This document shows, piece after piece, positions 27,411-36,648 of a DNA stretch of 64,000 nt. Under the pieces are notes generated by a model that was not told where the DNA came from, made no database searches, and worked only from the letters and a program-made list of their open reading frames with translations. This DNA is from Leptospira johnsonii (GTDB taxonomy: Bacteria; Spirochaetota; Leptospiria; Leptospirales; Leptospiraceae), in contig NZ_BFAY01000007.1 in the NCBI RefSeq assembly GCF_003112675.1, forward strand, positions 310,001 through 374,000, read 5' to 3'. Numbering within the stretch: the first letter of the stretch is position 1; every line of letters starts with the position of its first letter. A program made the position numbers and the translations under genes.

Positions 27411-28496
27411 TTAACGAGATTCCAAGGAGAAGGATGCCTCTAAAGGAAGATGATCGCTGGATTCTAGGGCATCCCCTTGTTTTAACACTAAGTATTCTTT
27501 CTTAGTTAAGCCCTTAGAATAAAACATATAGTCGATGGTTCTATCAGGTTTGGCAATCTGAGGATCGTTAGGCACATGAGTGTAAAATTTTTCCCGATTT
27601 GGTCCGTTCAATTCTTCCAAACTTGCGGTTGAATTCCATTTTTTGAATAAGGGGGCAATTTCTTCGTCGTCGCTGTAATAATAAGCTCCATTAGAATGTA
27701 ATTGTTTTCTGGAAAAACCAGGAGGAAGAAGATTAAAATCTCCCGCTAAGATCCATTCCGATCTTTCAGAATCCAGTTTATCCAATAAGTTCTCTATAAA
27801 AGCCACTTGTTTCTGCATCGTATCTGTTCCCATGGAGAAAGCATCCAAATGTGTATTCAAAAGCACCAAAGGTTTTTTATCCTTAACATCTATGGAAGCT
27901 TCTAAGATCGCACGTTTTAACTGTAATTGTTTGGTGATAGGATCTGCAGGAGGAGTAGGAAGCTGGTGACGAGAAGCGGAAAGAATTTTATATTTACTGA
28001 ATATAGTCAGCTTCATTCCGACAGAACCCATGATCTTTGGATGAGGAACAAAACCTGCCTTCCAATAGAACGCTTCCGTTTGGCAAGGATATCGATCGGA
28101 GAGTAAGGGTAGAATTCTTTCCGACTGATCTTCGGAATATGTTTTTTTGGCTCCGTCATCCACTTCTTGGAATAAAACAAAATCAGGATCTCTTTCTAAG
28201 ATCACATTCGCCACTTTTTTGAGAGTAGATTCTATCTCTTCTCTGGAAGGTCCGATATCCGGTCCGGTCTCATCCGGAACATCATACCAAAATACTCTAT
28301 TCCTTCCTGCAAAATACTGTATGTTCCAAGAGAATACCTTGATCGGTCCCGAAGATTCTAGACTTGGAGCACCTTCTTCACATTTTACTTGTACTGATTC
28401 CAAGTCGGATGGGTGGAATGTGGAAAAATAAACCAGCAGAAGTAATAAAGCGAAAACACTTAGCAAAACCAGAAGGATTCTTTTGAATAATTTCAA
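27411..28496 (-). CDS. Membrane-anchored endonuclease/exonuclease/phosphatase-family protein
   Basis: A 361-residue protein with an N-terminal hydrophobic anchor (about residues 6-25) and an EEP domain. Core motifs are VFSWNIQYF, FVLFQEVDDG, LLNTHLDAF, WILAGDFNLLP and the terminal SSDHLPLEASF, giving the Asn, Glu, Asp/His and Asp-His residues of the DNase I-like active site. With the membrane anchor it faces the periplasm and probably acts as a phosphodiesterase, such as a sphingomyelinase-like or lipid phosphatase enzyme, rather than on chromosomal DNA. The precise substrate is unknown. Confidence 0.87.
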   Translation of the reverse strand: MKLFKRILLVLLSVFALLLLLVYFSTFHPSDLESVQVKCEEGAPSLESSGPIKVFSWNIQYFAGRNRVFWYDVPDETGPDIGPSREEIESTLKKVANVILERDPDFVLFQEVDDGAKKTYSEDQSERILPLLSDRYPCQTEAFYWKAGFVPHPKIMGSVGMKLTIFSKYKILSASRHQLPTPPADPITKQLQLKRAILEASIDVKDKKPLVLLNTHLDAFSMGTDTMQKQVAFIENLLDKLDSERSEWILAGDFNLLPPGFSRKQLHSNGAYYYSDDEEIAPLFKKWNSTASLEELNGPNREKFYTHVPNDPQIAKPDRTIDYMFYSKGLTKKEYLVLKQGDALESSDHLPLEASFSLESR

Positions 28497-28646
28497 GGCG
28501 GCCTCTTTCTATCTGTATCTTTTCTTGGGCATCCTTTCTAACGAAATTCCCCACATTCGTCCACAATTTTAGAGTTTTCGGATACAAGAATCAGAACGGA
28601 AAGACTTTCCCTTTTTTAGGGGATAAGAAACATTGGAATCGGTCCC

Positions 28647-29672
28647 ATGCAGAATAAATTTCTAATCCTATTCTTTTCTCTTTTTATATGTTTTAGCCTA
28701 TCTCCCTTGTTTGGGGAGGAACTAGAACTGCAGATAGTCCTCAAAAATGGAAGTACTGGCGGACCAGGCTCCGCAGAAAGCATTCGTCTCTTCGCATTGG
28801 AAAGACAAATGATGCCTTTGCCTCTTCCTGACCAGGGTCCAGTGAGAGGAAGTTTCAAACTTCCTAAGATCAATGCACCGGATGGACTTCCTATTCTGTT
28901 GCAAGTGACTTATAACGGAGTAAATTATAATAAGATGATCCCTCCGGTACCGATGATGAGGTCCCGACCACAAGAGGTAACAGTTTATGATAAAACTCTG
29001 GATCGTTCCGTTGTTAAAACCAAGTCCTTGCTTCAAGTAGTGAGAGAAAAAGATGCATTAGTAATTTCTAAAGTATCTATTCTTACAAATAATACTATTC
29101 CGCCTAAAAGTTTTCAGAACCCGAACGACCCATTAGAAGTTTACGTGCCTGAAGAAGCCTTAGATATAAGCGCCCAATTGACCCAGAGCACTAATAAGAT
29201 GGCCATTCCAATCCAACTGACTAAAGGGAAAAACGGTTGGGTAATCGACAGAGCAATCCTTCCGGGAACTTCTCAGTTATTTGTGAGTTACGTGATCCCT
29301 TCTACCAATCTATCTCCTACCCAATTCAAGGATCGATTATTATTCGAGAACCAAGAAGGAGAGAAGGTGATCTTCTCCAAGCCTAAAGACATGCAAGTTT
29401 CTTTTATTGGGCAGAAGGGAACGCGTCCTGTTTCCGTGGACGCCCCGCCTGATGTGAATTCGAATATAGTAAGTTATGCGGGACCTCAGTATGAGATAAC
29501 CCTTTCTGTGATCGGAGGAGAACCGATCAATGAGACTGCAAACCAGGAACGAGAGATAAATAACGGAAGTATATTTGTTTCTGCCGAAAAAACGATCTAC
29601 GGTGTGATCGGAATTCTTTCTTTCTTATTCTTCCTTTCGTTCACAATCACTTACAGACTTAGGAAAGAATAA
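28647..29672 (+). CDS. Exported single-pass membrane protein, function unknown
   Basis: A 341-residue protein with a signal peptide (residues 1-23, ending LFGEE), a beta-rich exported part and one C-terminal transmembrane helix (about 315-335) followed by a short basic tail RLRKE. The exported part contains two apparent beta-sandwich stretches (LELQIVLKNGSTGG and LLQVVREKDALVISKVSILTNN). I do not recognise the family. It converges with the alpha/beta hydrolase gene 9 bp away. Confidence 0.75.
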   Translation: MQNKFLILFFSLFICFSLSPLFGEELELQIVLKNGSTGGPGSAESIRLFALERQMMPLPLPDQGPVRGSFKLPKINAPDGLPILLQVTYNGVNYNKMIPPVPMMRSRPQEVTVYDKTLDRSVVKTKSLLQVVREKDALVISKVSILTNNTIPPKSFQNPNDPLEVYVPEEALDISAQLTQSTNKMAIPIQLTKGKNGWVIDRAILPGTSQLFVSYVIPSTNLSPTQFKDRLLFENQEGEKVIFSKPKDMQVSFIGQKGTRPVSVDAPPDVNSNIVSYAGPQYEITLSVIGGEPINETANQEREINNGSIFVSAEKTIYGVIGILSFLFFLSFTITYRLRKE

Positions 29673-29681
29673 AAGAAGGAA

Positions 29682-30632
29682 TTACTTCTTCTTGGCGACT
29701 GCTTTCTTTTTGGGAGAAGGTTTCGATTTTGCCGCCTTCTTTGCACTCGGCTTTTCAGCCGAGGGCTTTGCCCTTTCCGGAACCAGAGAATCCATAAATT
29801 CTTTGATGTCCTTTAGAACCTTATCCCTTTCGCCTGCAGGTTCGTTCATAAGTTCATGATAAAAGCCCTTATAGGTCTTCATTCTTTTATTCTTATAAAC
29901 CAAATGATTATAGAATTCTAAACTTCCCGCAGGGTCAGCGATCCCATCCGCCAAACCATGCAGGATCAGGATCGGAGTCCGTAGGATACCCGCTTTTCTG
30001 TTCGCGATGGCGCCTTGCTGAAACAATTCGTAACCCATGGAGAATGAAATTTTACCGTGAACCAAAGGATCGTCAATATAAGCCTGGACCACTTCCGGGT
30101 CTCTGCTGACTAAACTTGTATCCAGGTTTGCGTCCAAGGTGGTAGAAGGTGCGATCTTACGTAAAAAACCGGCCACAGAGATCTGAAATCTTTGGAAGGC
30201 AGTAGTAGGTATTTTTAATGCAGAAGAACAGGCAACAACTCCGTAGATATAATCCTGATTGATCCCTTCCAAGGCGTAGCGTATGACTACCACTCCTCCC
30301 ATAGAATGACCTAAAAGTAGGATCTTATCCTTATGTTCTCTTTTACGGACCTCATGTACGAAGTCGGCCAGATCGTCTACAAAGGATTCGAAACTGGAGG
30401 CATGACCTCTTTTTCCTTCCGATTTACCATGACCCCTTAGATCCAAACCGTAAAAGTTGACGTCACTATCCTTAAAATATTGGATGAGGTTGGAGTACCT
30501 ACCGCTATGCTCTCCGAATCCATGACAAAAAACAATTACACGATTTGCTCCGGATTTCGTCCATGCTTGGCCGTATAATTTGGTATTGTCTCTGGAAGAT
30601 TGAAAGAAGAATTCTTTATGTTGGTAGGCCAT
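29682..30632 (-). CDS. Alpha/beta hydrolase (monoacylglycerol lipase-like) with Lys/Ala-rich tail
   Basis: Read from ATG 30632, the protein has 316 residues; an upstream start would add 27 residues of atypical sequence. It has the oxyanion segment VFCHGFGEHSGRY, DLRGHGKSEG, the nucleophile Ser in GHSMGG, and late Asp and His (LADGIADP and GFYHELMNEP). This matches the monoacylglycerol lipase/lysophospholipase group. The last 30 residues are almost only Lys, Ala, Pro and Ser (KKAAKSKPSPKKKAVAKKK), like a histone H1-type tail, which could bind acidic lipid or nucleic acid. It has no signal peptide. Confidence 0.88.
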   Translation of the reverse strand: MAYQHKEFFFQSSRDNTKLYGQAWTKSGANRVIVFCHGFGEHSGRYSNLIQYFKDSDVNFYGLDLRGHGKSEGKRGHASSFESFVDDLADFVHEVRKREHKDKILLLGHSMGGVVVIRYALEGINQDYIYGVVACSSALKIPTTAFQRFQISVAGFLRKIAPSTTLDANLDTSLVSRDPEVVQAYIDDPLVHGKISFSMGYELFQQGAIANRKAGILRTPILILHGLADGIADPAGSLEFYNHLVYKNKRMKTYKGFYHELMNEPAGERDKVLKDIKEFMDSLVPERAKPSAEKPSAKKAAKSKPSPKKKAVAKKK

Positions 30633-30904
30633 ACTGTTTTGGCTCCATCTTAAGTTAGGGGCGGTATCCCTCGTAGTCGGACCGAAGCTATAGACAAGTA
30701 AACGTTGGGTCAAGTATTTATTCCAAAACGGAAGAAAGAGGATGTTCTAGGACGAAAATCAGCTCCTTCTTTCCCTCAAAGCTCGAAAACTAAAATCACA
30801 TTTTCGTTGCCGATTCCTTTTCCCCTCACCAATCTGTCGCTTTACGTGCTTCTTATAGAGAAGCCGACATACATTTAAAACAGAAACACAGTGGAGAGAA
30901 TTGG

Positions 30905-32299
30905 ATGTCTCAACCGACCTCGAAAAAAAGCCTGCTTCGATATTTCGGATTAGGTGAACTCGCTGCCCATGGAGGAAACGCGATCCTCGCCTTTTGGATG
31001 ATCATGGGGATGGCTTTCTTTCTATTCGCGGACCAAAACCTGATCGCTCCGAACCTCAGAAATATCGCAGGCTCTTTTGGGATCACGGACCAAAAAGAGA
31101 TCGATTGGAAATTGGGAGGACTGATCCCGATTTGTTTCTTCGTTTTAGGAGGATTGGTTTCGGTTTACATGGGTTATCTTACCCAAAGATTTCCTAGAAA
31201 ACCTTTGGTCATCGGAACGGTATTGTTGGGAGAGATCCCCTGCCTTCTTTCCGGATTTGCAAGAAACTACGAAGAATTTTTAATCCTCAGAACTCTGACA
31301 GGTTTCGGTTTAGGGGGAAGTTTCCCTCTTCTATTCTCTCTTGTAGGAGATTATTTCTCGGACAAATCCCGTTCTACTGCAGCAGGTTATCTTTCTCTTT
31401 CCATCGGACTCGGAGTCGGACTCGGACAACTGGTGGGAGGAAGTTTCGGTACGGCAGATCCGATCAACGGATGGAGACAAAGTTTTATCTATATGGCTGC
31501 CCCTTCTTTCCTATTCATGCTTGTTTACGGATTATTCTGTAAAGAGCCTGTTCGAGGTGGAAGCGAGAAGGAATTGGCAAGCCTAACCCCAGATTCTCTG
31601 GATGTAAACTCGGAAGCTGTTCGTTTGACTTGGAAGGATATCAAGAATATATTCCAAAGCAAAACAAACGTAGGGATCTTTATGCAGGGGATACCAGGGT
31701 GTGTACCTTGGGGAGTATTCTTCGTATTTTTGAACGACTATTACGAATTCAGCTACGGCTTACCAAAAGACCAGGCTTCTGCATTGGTCATATTCGCTGC
31801 ATTAGGGATCTTTGCAGGTACATTTTTCGGTGGGGTCATAGGACAAAAACTTTACGATACCAACAAAAAGTTCCTGCCCATATTCTGCGGAAGTTCTATA
31901 TTATTAGGGATCATTCCTACAATATATCTGCTTTACGCAAAGAATATTGCAGGAAGTCCAACATTCATTTTTATTAATATTCTCGCGGGTATTATTATTT
32001 CCGTAACTGGTCCTAACGTTAGAGCGCTGATCATAAACGTCAATCCGCCAAAAAGTAGATCTTCTATGTTCGCTTTATACAATTTAACGGACAATCTTGG
32101 AAATGGATTGGGACCCGCAATGGCGGCCCTGATCCTCACAGTATTGCCGGACAGGACCCAAGCTTTCACGATCGCTATCCTTTTCTGGATACCTTGTGGA
32201 CTCGCTTGGTTCTATATCCTGAAAAATTTCAAACATGACGAACAGAAGATGCATGAAGAACTGGCTGCCGAAGCAAGCAGGATCAAAAGGACAGCATAA
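30905..32299 (+). CDS. MFS transporter (spinster-like)
   Basis: A 464-residue polytopic protein with about 12 transmembrane helices. MFS loop motifs include YMGYLTQRFPRKPL after helix 2 and FGLGGSFPLLFSLVGDYF. The start follows a GTGGAGAG purine run. The layout resembles the spinster/organic-anion branch of the major facilitator superfamily. The substrate is unknown. The mtnC gene begins directly after its stop codon with no gap, which suggests coupled translation and perhaps a link to a sulfur metabolite, but that is inference. Confidence 0.87.
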   Translation: MSQPTSKKSLLRYFGLGELAAHGGNAILAFWMIMGMAFFLFADQNLIAPNLRNIAGSFGITDQKEIDWKLGGLIPICFFVLGGLVSVYMGYLTQRFPRKPLVIGTVLLGEIPCLLSGFARNYEEFLILRTLTGFGLGGSFPLLFSLVGDYFSDKSRSTAAGYLSLSIGLGVGLGQLVGGSFGTADPINGWRQSFIYMAAPSFLFMLVYGLFCKEPVRGGSEKELASLTPDSLDVNSEAVRLTWKDIKNIFQSKTNVGIFMQGIPGCVPWGVFFVFLNDYYEFSYGLPKDQASALVIFAALGIFAGTFFGGVIGQKLYDTNKKFLPIFCGSSILLGIIPTIYLLYAKNIAGSPTFIFINILAGIIISVTGPNVRALIINVNPPKSRSSMFALYNLTDNLGNGLGPAMAALILTVLPDRTQAFTIAILFWIPCGLAWFYILKNFKHDEQKMHEELAAEASRIKRTA

Positions 32300-33004
32300 T
32301 TGGAAGAACAAAACACCGAGTTATATTTATTTGATATAGAAGGGACAACTACGCCGATAGAATTCGTGCATAAGGTTTTATTCCCCTACTCGGTCCAAAA
32401 CTTTATTACATTCTTCTCCGAAACCTCGGCGGAAACAGGCTTCGCCGAGGAACTCATCCTTGCTTCCAAAAACGAAACCGAATATACGGAAGAAGTTTCC
32501 GATTCCGCTGAGTCACTTACCAAATTCTGCAAATACTTAGTATCCAAAGATCGTAAATTAGGGATTTTGAAAGAGATCCAAGGAAGGATCTGGAAAAAGG
32601 GATACGAATCAGGAGAACTGAAAAGTACGATCTTCCCGGATGTCCCTCCCTTTCTGGAAAGGATCAGAAAATCAGGCAAACGTGCCGCGGTATATTCTTC
32701 AGGAAGTGTAGAAGCTCAGATCCTGATCTATAGATATTGCGAGGCAGGAGACCTAACGGTATATTTCGAAAGCTATTTCGACACAGCCGTTGGCGGAAAA
32801 AAAGAATCTACAAGTTACACTAAGATCGCCGAGAAACTTTCTTTACTACCAGGCTCTATCTTATTCTTCACAGACATAAAAGAAGAAGCGGATGCGGCTT
32901 CCGAAGCAGGAGTCCGGTCTATCATAGTTTCTCGTCCAGGGAATCATCCCCAGGCGGAACACGATTATCGAGTAATTAAGAATTTTGAAGAAATTCTAAG
33001 TTAA
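32300..33004 (+). CDS. mtnC: Enolase-phosphatase E1 (methionine salvage)
   Basis: A 234-residue HAD-superfamily enzyme starting with TTG at 32300 immediately after the MFS stop. The HAD motif I is FDIEGTTTPIEFV, motif II is YSSGSVEAQ and the ending is FTDIKEEADAASEAG then RPGNHPQAEHDY, all typical of MtnC. The enzyme enolises and dephosphorylates 2,3-diketo-5-methylthiopentyl-1-phosphate in the cytoplasm. No other mtn gene is in the window. Confidence 0.93.
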   Translation: MEEQNTELYLFDIEGTTTPIEFVHKVLFPYSVQNFITFFSETSAETGFAEELILASKNETEYTEEVSDSAESLTKFCKYLVSKDRKLGILKEIQGRIWKKGYESGELKSTIFPDVPPFLERIRKSGKRAAVYSSGSVEAQILIYRYCEAGDLTVYFESYFDTAVGGKKESTSYTKIAEKLSLLPGSILFFTDIKEEADAASEAGVRSIIVSRPGNHPQAEHDYRVIKNFEEILS

Positions 33005-33109
33005 GTATCATTTGCTTAAAAATCAATTTCCATTCAAAAATTAGTATTTGACTGAATCGGAATTACATCTTTCTTCTTCGCTATAACCTTTTAAGATGTA
33101 GTTCCGATT

Positions 33110-34069
33110 ATGAAATTTCTCCTTTCTTCTCTTTGCGTTTTTCTTTTATGTTCTCCCGTATCACTTTTATTTGCTGGAGACCCGGATCTAGAAAAAGGAA
33201 TCCAACTCTATAAAGAAAAGAAAAACTACGATGCCTTGGGATATTTAGAAAAATCGCTCAAGAAAGAAAAAACTGGGATCGCTTTCTACTACCGTGGTAA
33301 TGTGAAGATGAATCTTCAAGATTATCAAGAAGCAATTTCCTCTTATACTGAAGCCTATCAATTGGATTATAAACGGACTGATACCTTATTCAATATTGCC
33401 TGTGCTTATTCTCTTTCAAAAGACTATTATTCTACGCTGCAAACACTTGCTCTTAATTATCTAAAAGGTGAGCGTAACTTAGATCGAATCAAAAAAAACC
33501 CTGATTTGAAATCCTTTCGAAATACGAATTTTTATTCTCTTCTCTTAGAAGTAATGGAAAAACCGAATGGTACACCATTAAATAATGTAAGCGATATTAA
33601 GAATTTCCTCAAAGAAAACGGATATTCCTTTATATTTTATGAATACGACACTCCATCTCCCGGAGGAATTTCTTTCGGAACAAAAGGGCATTTATCGATA
33701 ATGGGAGGGGGAGGATTTAACGGCGCCTACGTAGGCGGAGAATGGAAACTTAGCGAAATAGGATTAGAATTTCGTGAACTGGGATTAGTTGATACAGTGA
33801 CTCCTTTTGGCACTTGGGTCAATGGTGGAGATCCTAGTCCGATAATCCGTAAAGAAAACTTCGTGGAAAAGTTAGGCAATAATTCTGGCGCAGCATATTA
33901 TTTTGTTAAGAAAGATCTATCTAAGCCTTGGACCGTGATTCGACCAAATGAGATCATAATGAAATCGATACATTTAGAAGATGTAGATCCAAACACGTTC
34001 GATTTAAATAAGATCCAGATAGTCCATAGAATCGGAAAATTCACGGTATATCCCAATTTGAAGCAATAA
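33110..34069 (+). CDS. Exported TPR protein with unknown C-terminal domain
   Basis: A 319-residue protein with a signal peptide (residues 1-22, ending LLFAGD). Two to three TPR motifs follow (DLEKGIQLYKEKKNYDALGYLEKSL, AFYYRGNVKMNLQDYQEAI, DTLFNIACAYSLSKDYYSTL). The C-terminal half has a Gly-rich patch (SIMGGGGFNGAYVGGEWKL) and no family I know. By eye its codons are more AT-rich than its neighbours, which may signal a different history. It is followed by another exported TPR gene 73 bp on. Confidence 0.78.
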   Translation: MKFLLSSLCVFLLCSPVSLLFAGDPDLEKGIQLYKEKKNYDALGYLEKSLKKEKTGIAFYYRGNVKMNLQDYQEAISSYTEAYQLDYKRTDTLFNIACAYSLSKDYYSTLQTLALNYLKGERNLDRIKKNPDLKSFRNTNFYSLLLEVMEKPNGTPLNNVSDIKNFLKENGYSFIFYEYDTPSPGGISFGTKGHLSIMGGGGFNGAYVGGEWKLSEIGLEFRELGLVDTVTPFGTWVNGGDPSPIIRKENFVEKLGNNSGAAYYFVKKDLSKPWTVIRPNEIIMKSIHLEDVDPNTFDLNKIQIVHRIGKFTVYPNLKQ

Positions 34070-34142
34070 GTTTCGAAGATTTTGTTTAGAAAACGATAAT
34101 TTCCGCATAGCGAAAGCTGATAATCCGGCCGAAAATAAAAGT

Positions 34143-35423
34143 ATGGCCCTAACCCGACCTGTACTCATCCTATTTGTCCTTTGCGTTTTCTCCTCTTCTA
34201 CATTCTCCAGAGAATTCGTGTATGCATTCCGAGATGTGGGAATGCCTAAAAACTCGGGAAAAGACGGAATGCCCAGAAAAGAAAAAATGGTCTTAGTCGG
34301 GGAGACAATTATGTTCGATAAGGTTAAACCTATCGAATACGAAGGGAAATACAAAAGTTTCGAATTAGGATACGATACCAGACCGGATATAGTCACAGTA
34401 AAAGTACATTACGATCCAGGAATTCGTCCGGGACAAATACTCTATTTGATCGAAAAAGATTTCGACCATGTAACTTTCAAAGACGGAAGTATCGTAGGGC
34501 AAATTGAAGTTAAATCCATCTTCCAAACCGCATTTACAGGAAAACAATTAAGAGGTGTAGGATATTTAGGAATGGCAAAGGAGAAGGTCCTAACTGTGGC
34601 CTATCCAGTCTCTTCCGAACTGAGCGGACCTGCATTAGTAGAACGTAAAACTGGGGATTATCATTTTACCAGAGATGAGATCCCGGAAGCAATCCAATCC
34701 TACCGTAAAGCGATCCGTTTGGATCCGATGTCCCCGGTCCCTCATTATAGATTAGGAATATTATATTTGAACGAGGCTGGAGTAGATTCCAAGGAGCCGG
34801 TATGTTCCGGTATTCTGCCGATGAGTGCAGGAGCGGAATTTTCTTCCGCATGGAAGAAAAGATCCAGATTCGATTCCGACCAAGACTTGATCCGATTCTC
34901 CAGAGAATATGTTTCCTTTTTGAATTGTAAAGCGGACCAGGCCCCCAGCTTTTCCAAGAACAGTTTTGTTCCGGAAGAATTAGAAAGAGCTCAAGAAGTC
35001 GCCAGAGAAGGATTCCGACTTTCTAAAACGGACTACGAACTTTTAATCAGAAGTGCAGAGACTTATTATAAGCTATATGTTTCTTATTCGTCCGGAAAAA
35101 GACCGAAAGGAAGTGTTTCACCGGAAGAAGAGCCTAAACTCAGAAATCGTCAGGAAAAATCCTGGGAGATCGCTCAAAAACTTTTAAAAGAAGCCGGACT
35201 AGATAATATCACAGACTATAGACTTCATCGATTGACTTCACTATTATATGGCAAGAGATATCTGGAACTTTCAGGTGGAGCAAAGTCTACAACGATCAGC
35301 GAAGAAGCAAACTTTTTGAGAACGAAGGCGATCGAGTCTATCCAAGCATATAAACTGCATAGACCTAAGAATGTTCCGGGAGATAAGGATCTTCTAATAT
35401 TAGAAAAAGATCTTGGGATTTAG
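34143..35423 (+). CDS. Exported TPR-containing protein
   Basis: A 426-residue protein with a signal peptide (residues 1-22), a beta-rich N-terminal domain (PDIVTVKVHYDPGIRPGQILYLIEKDF) and a TPR segment around residue 175 (GDYHFTRDEIPEAIQSYRKAIRLDPMSP). The first part looks like a flagellar- or envelope-assembly accessory domain, but no specific function can be given. Its 3' end overlaps that of the convergent DUF4015 gene by 4 bp. Confidence 0.76.
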   Translation: MALTRPVLILFVLCVFSSSTFSREFVYAFRDVGMPKNSGKDGMPRKEKMVLVGETIMFDKVKPIEYEGKYKSFELGYDTRPDIVTVKVHYDPGIRPGQILYLIEKDFDHVTFKDGSIVGQIEVKSIFQTAFTGKQLRGVGYLGMAKEKVLTVAYPVSSELSGPALVERKTGDYHFTRDEIPEAIQSYRKAIRLDPMSPVPHYRLGILYLNEAGVDSKEPVCSGILPMSAGAEFSSAWKKRSRFDSDQDLIRFSREYVSFLNCKADQAPSFSKNSFVPEELERAQEVAREGFRLSKTDYELLIRSAETYYKLYVSYSSGKRPKGSVSPEEEPKLRNRQEKSWEIAQKLLKEAGLDNITDYRLHRLTSLLYGKRYLELSGGAKSTTISEEANFLRTKAIESIQAYKLHRPKNVPGDKDLLILEKDLGI

Positions 35424-36556
35424 TCTTCTATCTTCAGTTTTCCACTCTGAATACTTTCCTCGATCGCTCGAAAAGTATCTCCATATTTTCCCACAATATT
35501 CCAAACTATAAAACCGTCACTATCACTGTCTACGCTTGCTTCAATCTGAGCCTTGATATAATCCTTCAAAGACTTACCGGAGGGCCCAAGGCTCATTCCG
35601 AAACCTTGGATCCATCCGACCACCTTTGTAGTCGATAAGGATCTTTTTCTAGTATTCTTCAAACCATCATAAACAGTTTGGTAAGGATTTGCGATACGAC
35701 CAGGTTGGCCGTAAAAATGAGAAGGATATAACATAGGATAGATTACATCCACTAGCTGAGCGAAATTCTCCACCTTTTGCCCGATCTGATCATCACGGTT
35801 GAACGGAATTCTACCGAAAATATCGGCACCTAAATAAGGAAGTTTCTCACATTGATTGGCTTCTCCGCGGATCCGATTCACTATCTGATTGATATTATTA
35901 TATTTTTCCTTCAAGGAAAGATCGATATCGGTAACATCAGCATAACGTATATAATCCAATTGCACTTCCGGAAATCCGGAAAGACAAGCCTTTCTCACAT
36001 ATCCTAAAATAGAATTCAATCTTTCCGGACTTGGATACTTAGTCTTAAGCCCCCCGTCGAAATTTACAAGCCTTCCCACCGGATAAAATCCCAAATCCTT
36101 GATACGAGAGATCTCTTCGGGAGAAGGAGTTTTAGGTTGAAGATCGATCACTAAAACATTCACACCATAATCGGAAGCGTCCTTTAATAAGGACTCCCAT
36201 TCATTCTTACGGGACTTATCCGAAACTAAAGAATTATTCACATAAAGACCGCGATAGAATTTAGGACGATCCGCATAAGCACCCTTGTTCGCTGGCCTTG
36301 TAAAAAACTTTTTAAGTTTCTCTTTCGGAGCTTCCTTTTCGCTTTCCTCGGGAACGTTTCTGGAAGAAAGTCGTATCTCACCTTTCTTCTCCTTTTCTTT
36401 GGAAAAAGATTGGGGTTTGGTTTTAACGTCCGGAGTGGATTCTAAAACAGGAATTTCTTTCTTCTTAGAATTGTCAGGGTATGGGATAGTGAACTCTGCA
36501 CAGACCGGAAAAGCGGTAAGAACGAGGATAGGAAAAAGTGAAAACGGTTTGCGCAC
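35420..36556 (-). CDS. Putative glycoside hydrolase-like protein (DUF4015 type)
   Basis: A 378-residue exported protein. A signal peptide is followed by a long Lys/Glu/Pro-rich linker (to about residue 95). A TIM-barrel-like domain then contains RGLYVNNSLVSD, VNVLVIDLQPK, GFPEVQLDYIRYADV, LVDVIYPMLYPSHF and DGFIVWNIVGKYGD. These match the DUF4015 'putative glycosyl hydrolase' family. The Asp of QLDYIR and the Tyr-Pro of YPMLYPS would sit at the barrel centre. The substrate is unknown, perhaps a cell-envelope glycan. Confidence 0.84.
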   Translation of the reverse strand: MRKPFSLFPILVLTAFPVCAEFTIPYPDNSKKKEIPVLESTPDVKTKPQSFSKEKEKKGEIRLSSRNVPEESEKEAPKEKLKKFFTRPANKGAYADRPKFYRGLYVNNSLVSDKSRKNEWESLLKDASDYGVNVLVIDLQPKTPSPEEISRIKDLGFYPVGRLVNFDGGLKTKYPSPERLNSILGYVRKACLSGFPEVQLDYIRYADVTDIDLSLKEKYNNINQIVNRIRGEANQCEKLPYLGADIFGRIPFNRDDQIGQKVENFAQLVDVIYPMLYPSHFYGQPGRIANPYQTVYDGLKNTRKRSLSTTKVVGWIQGFGMSLGPSGKSLKDYIKAQIEASVDSDSDGFIVWNIVGKYGDTFRAIEESIQSGKLKIED

Positions 36557-36648
36557 AAATTTACTCCGAGTCTATATTATAATATCGAACCGTGGACCTC
36601 GGTACTTGTCCTCTTTGTGGGACTTCCAACAAAAAACGGGAGCAGAAA

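Noticed and set aside
36592..36648. N-terminal CxxC extension of the histone-deacetylase-type protein
   Set aside because: The ATG at 36649 has a better ribosome site and matches the usual family start; the GTG extension is probably untranslated.
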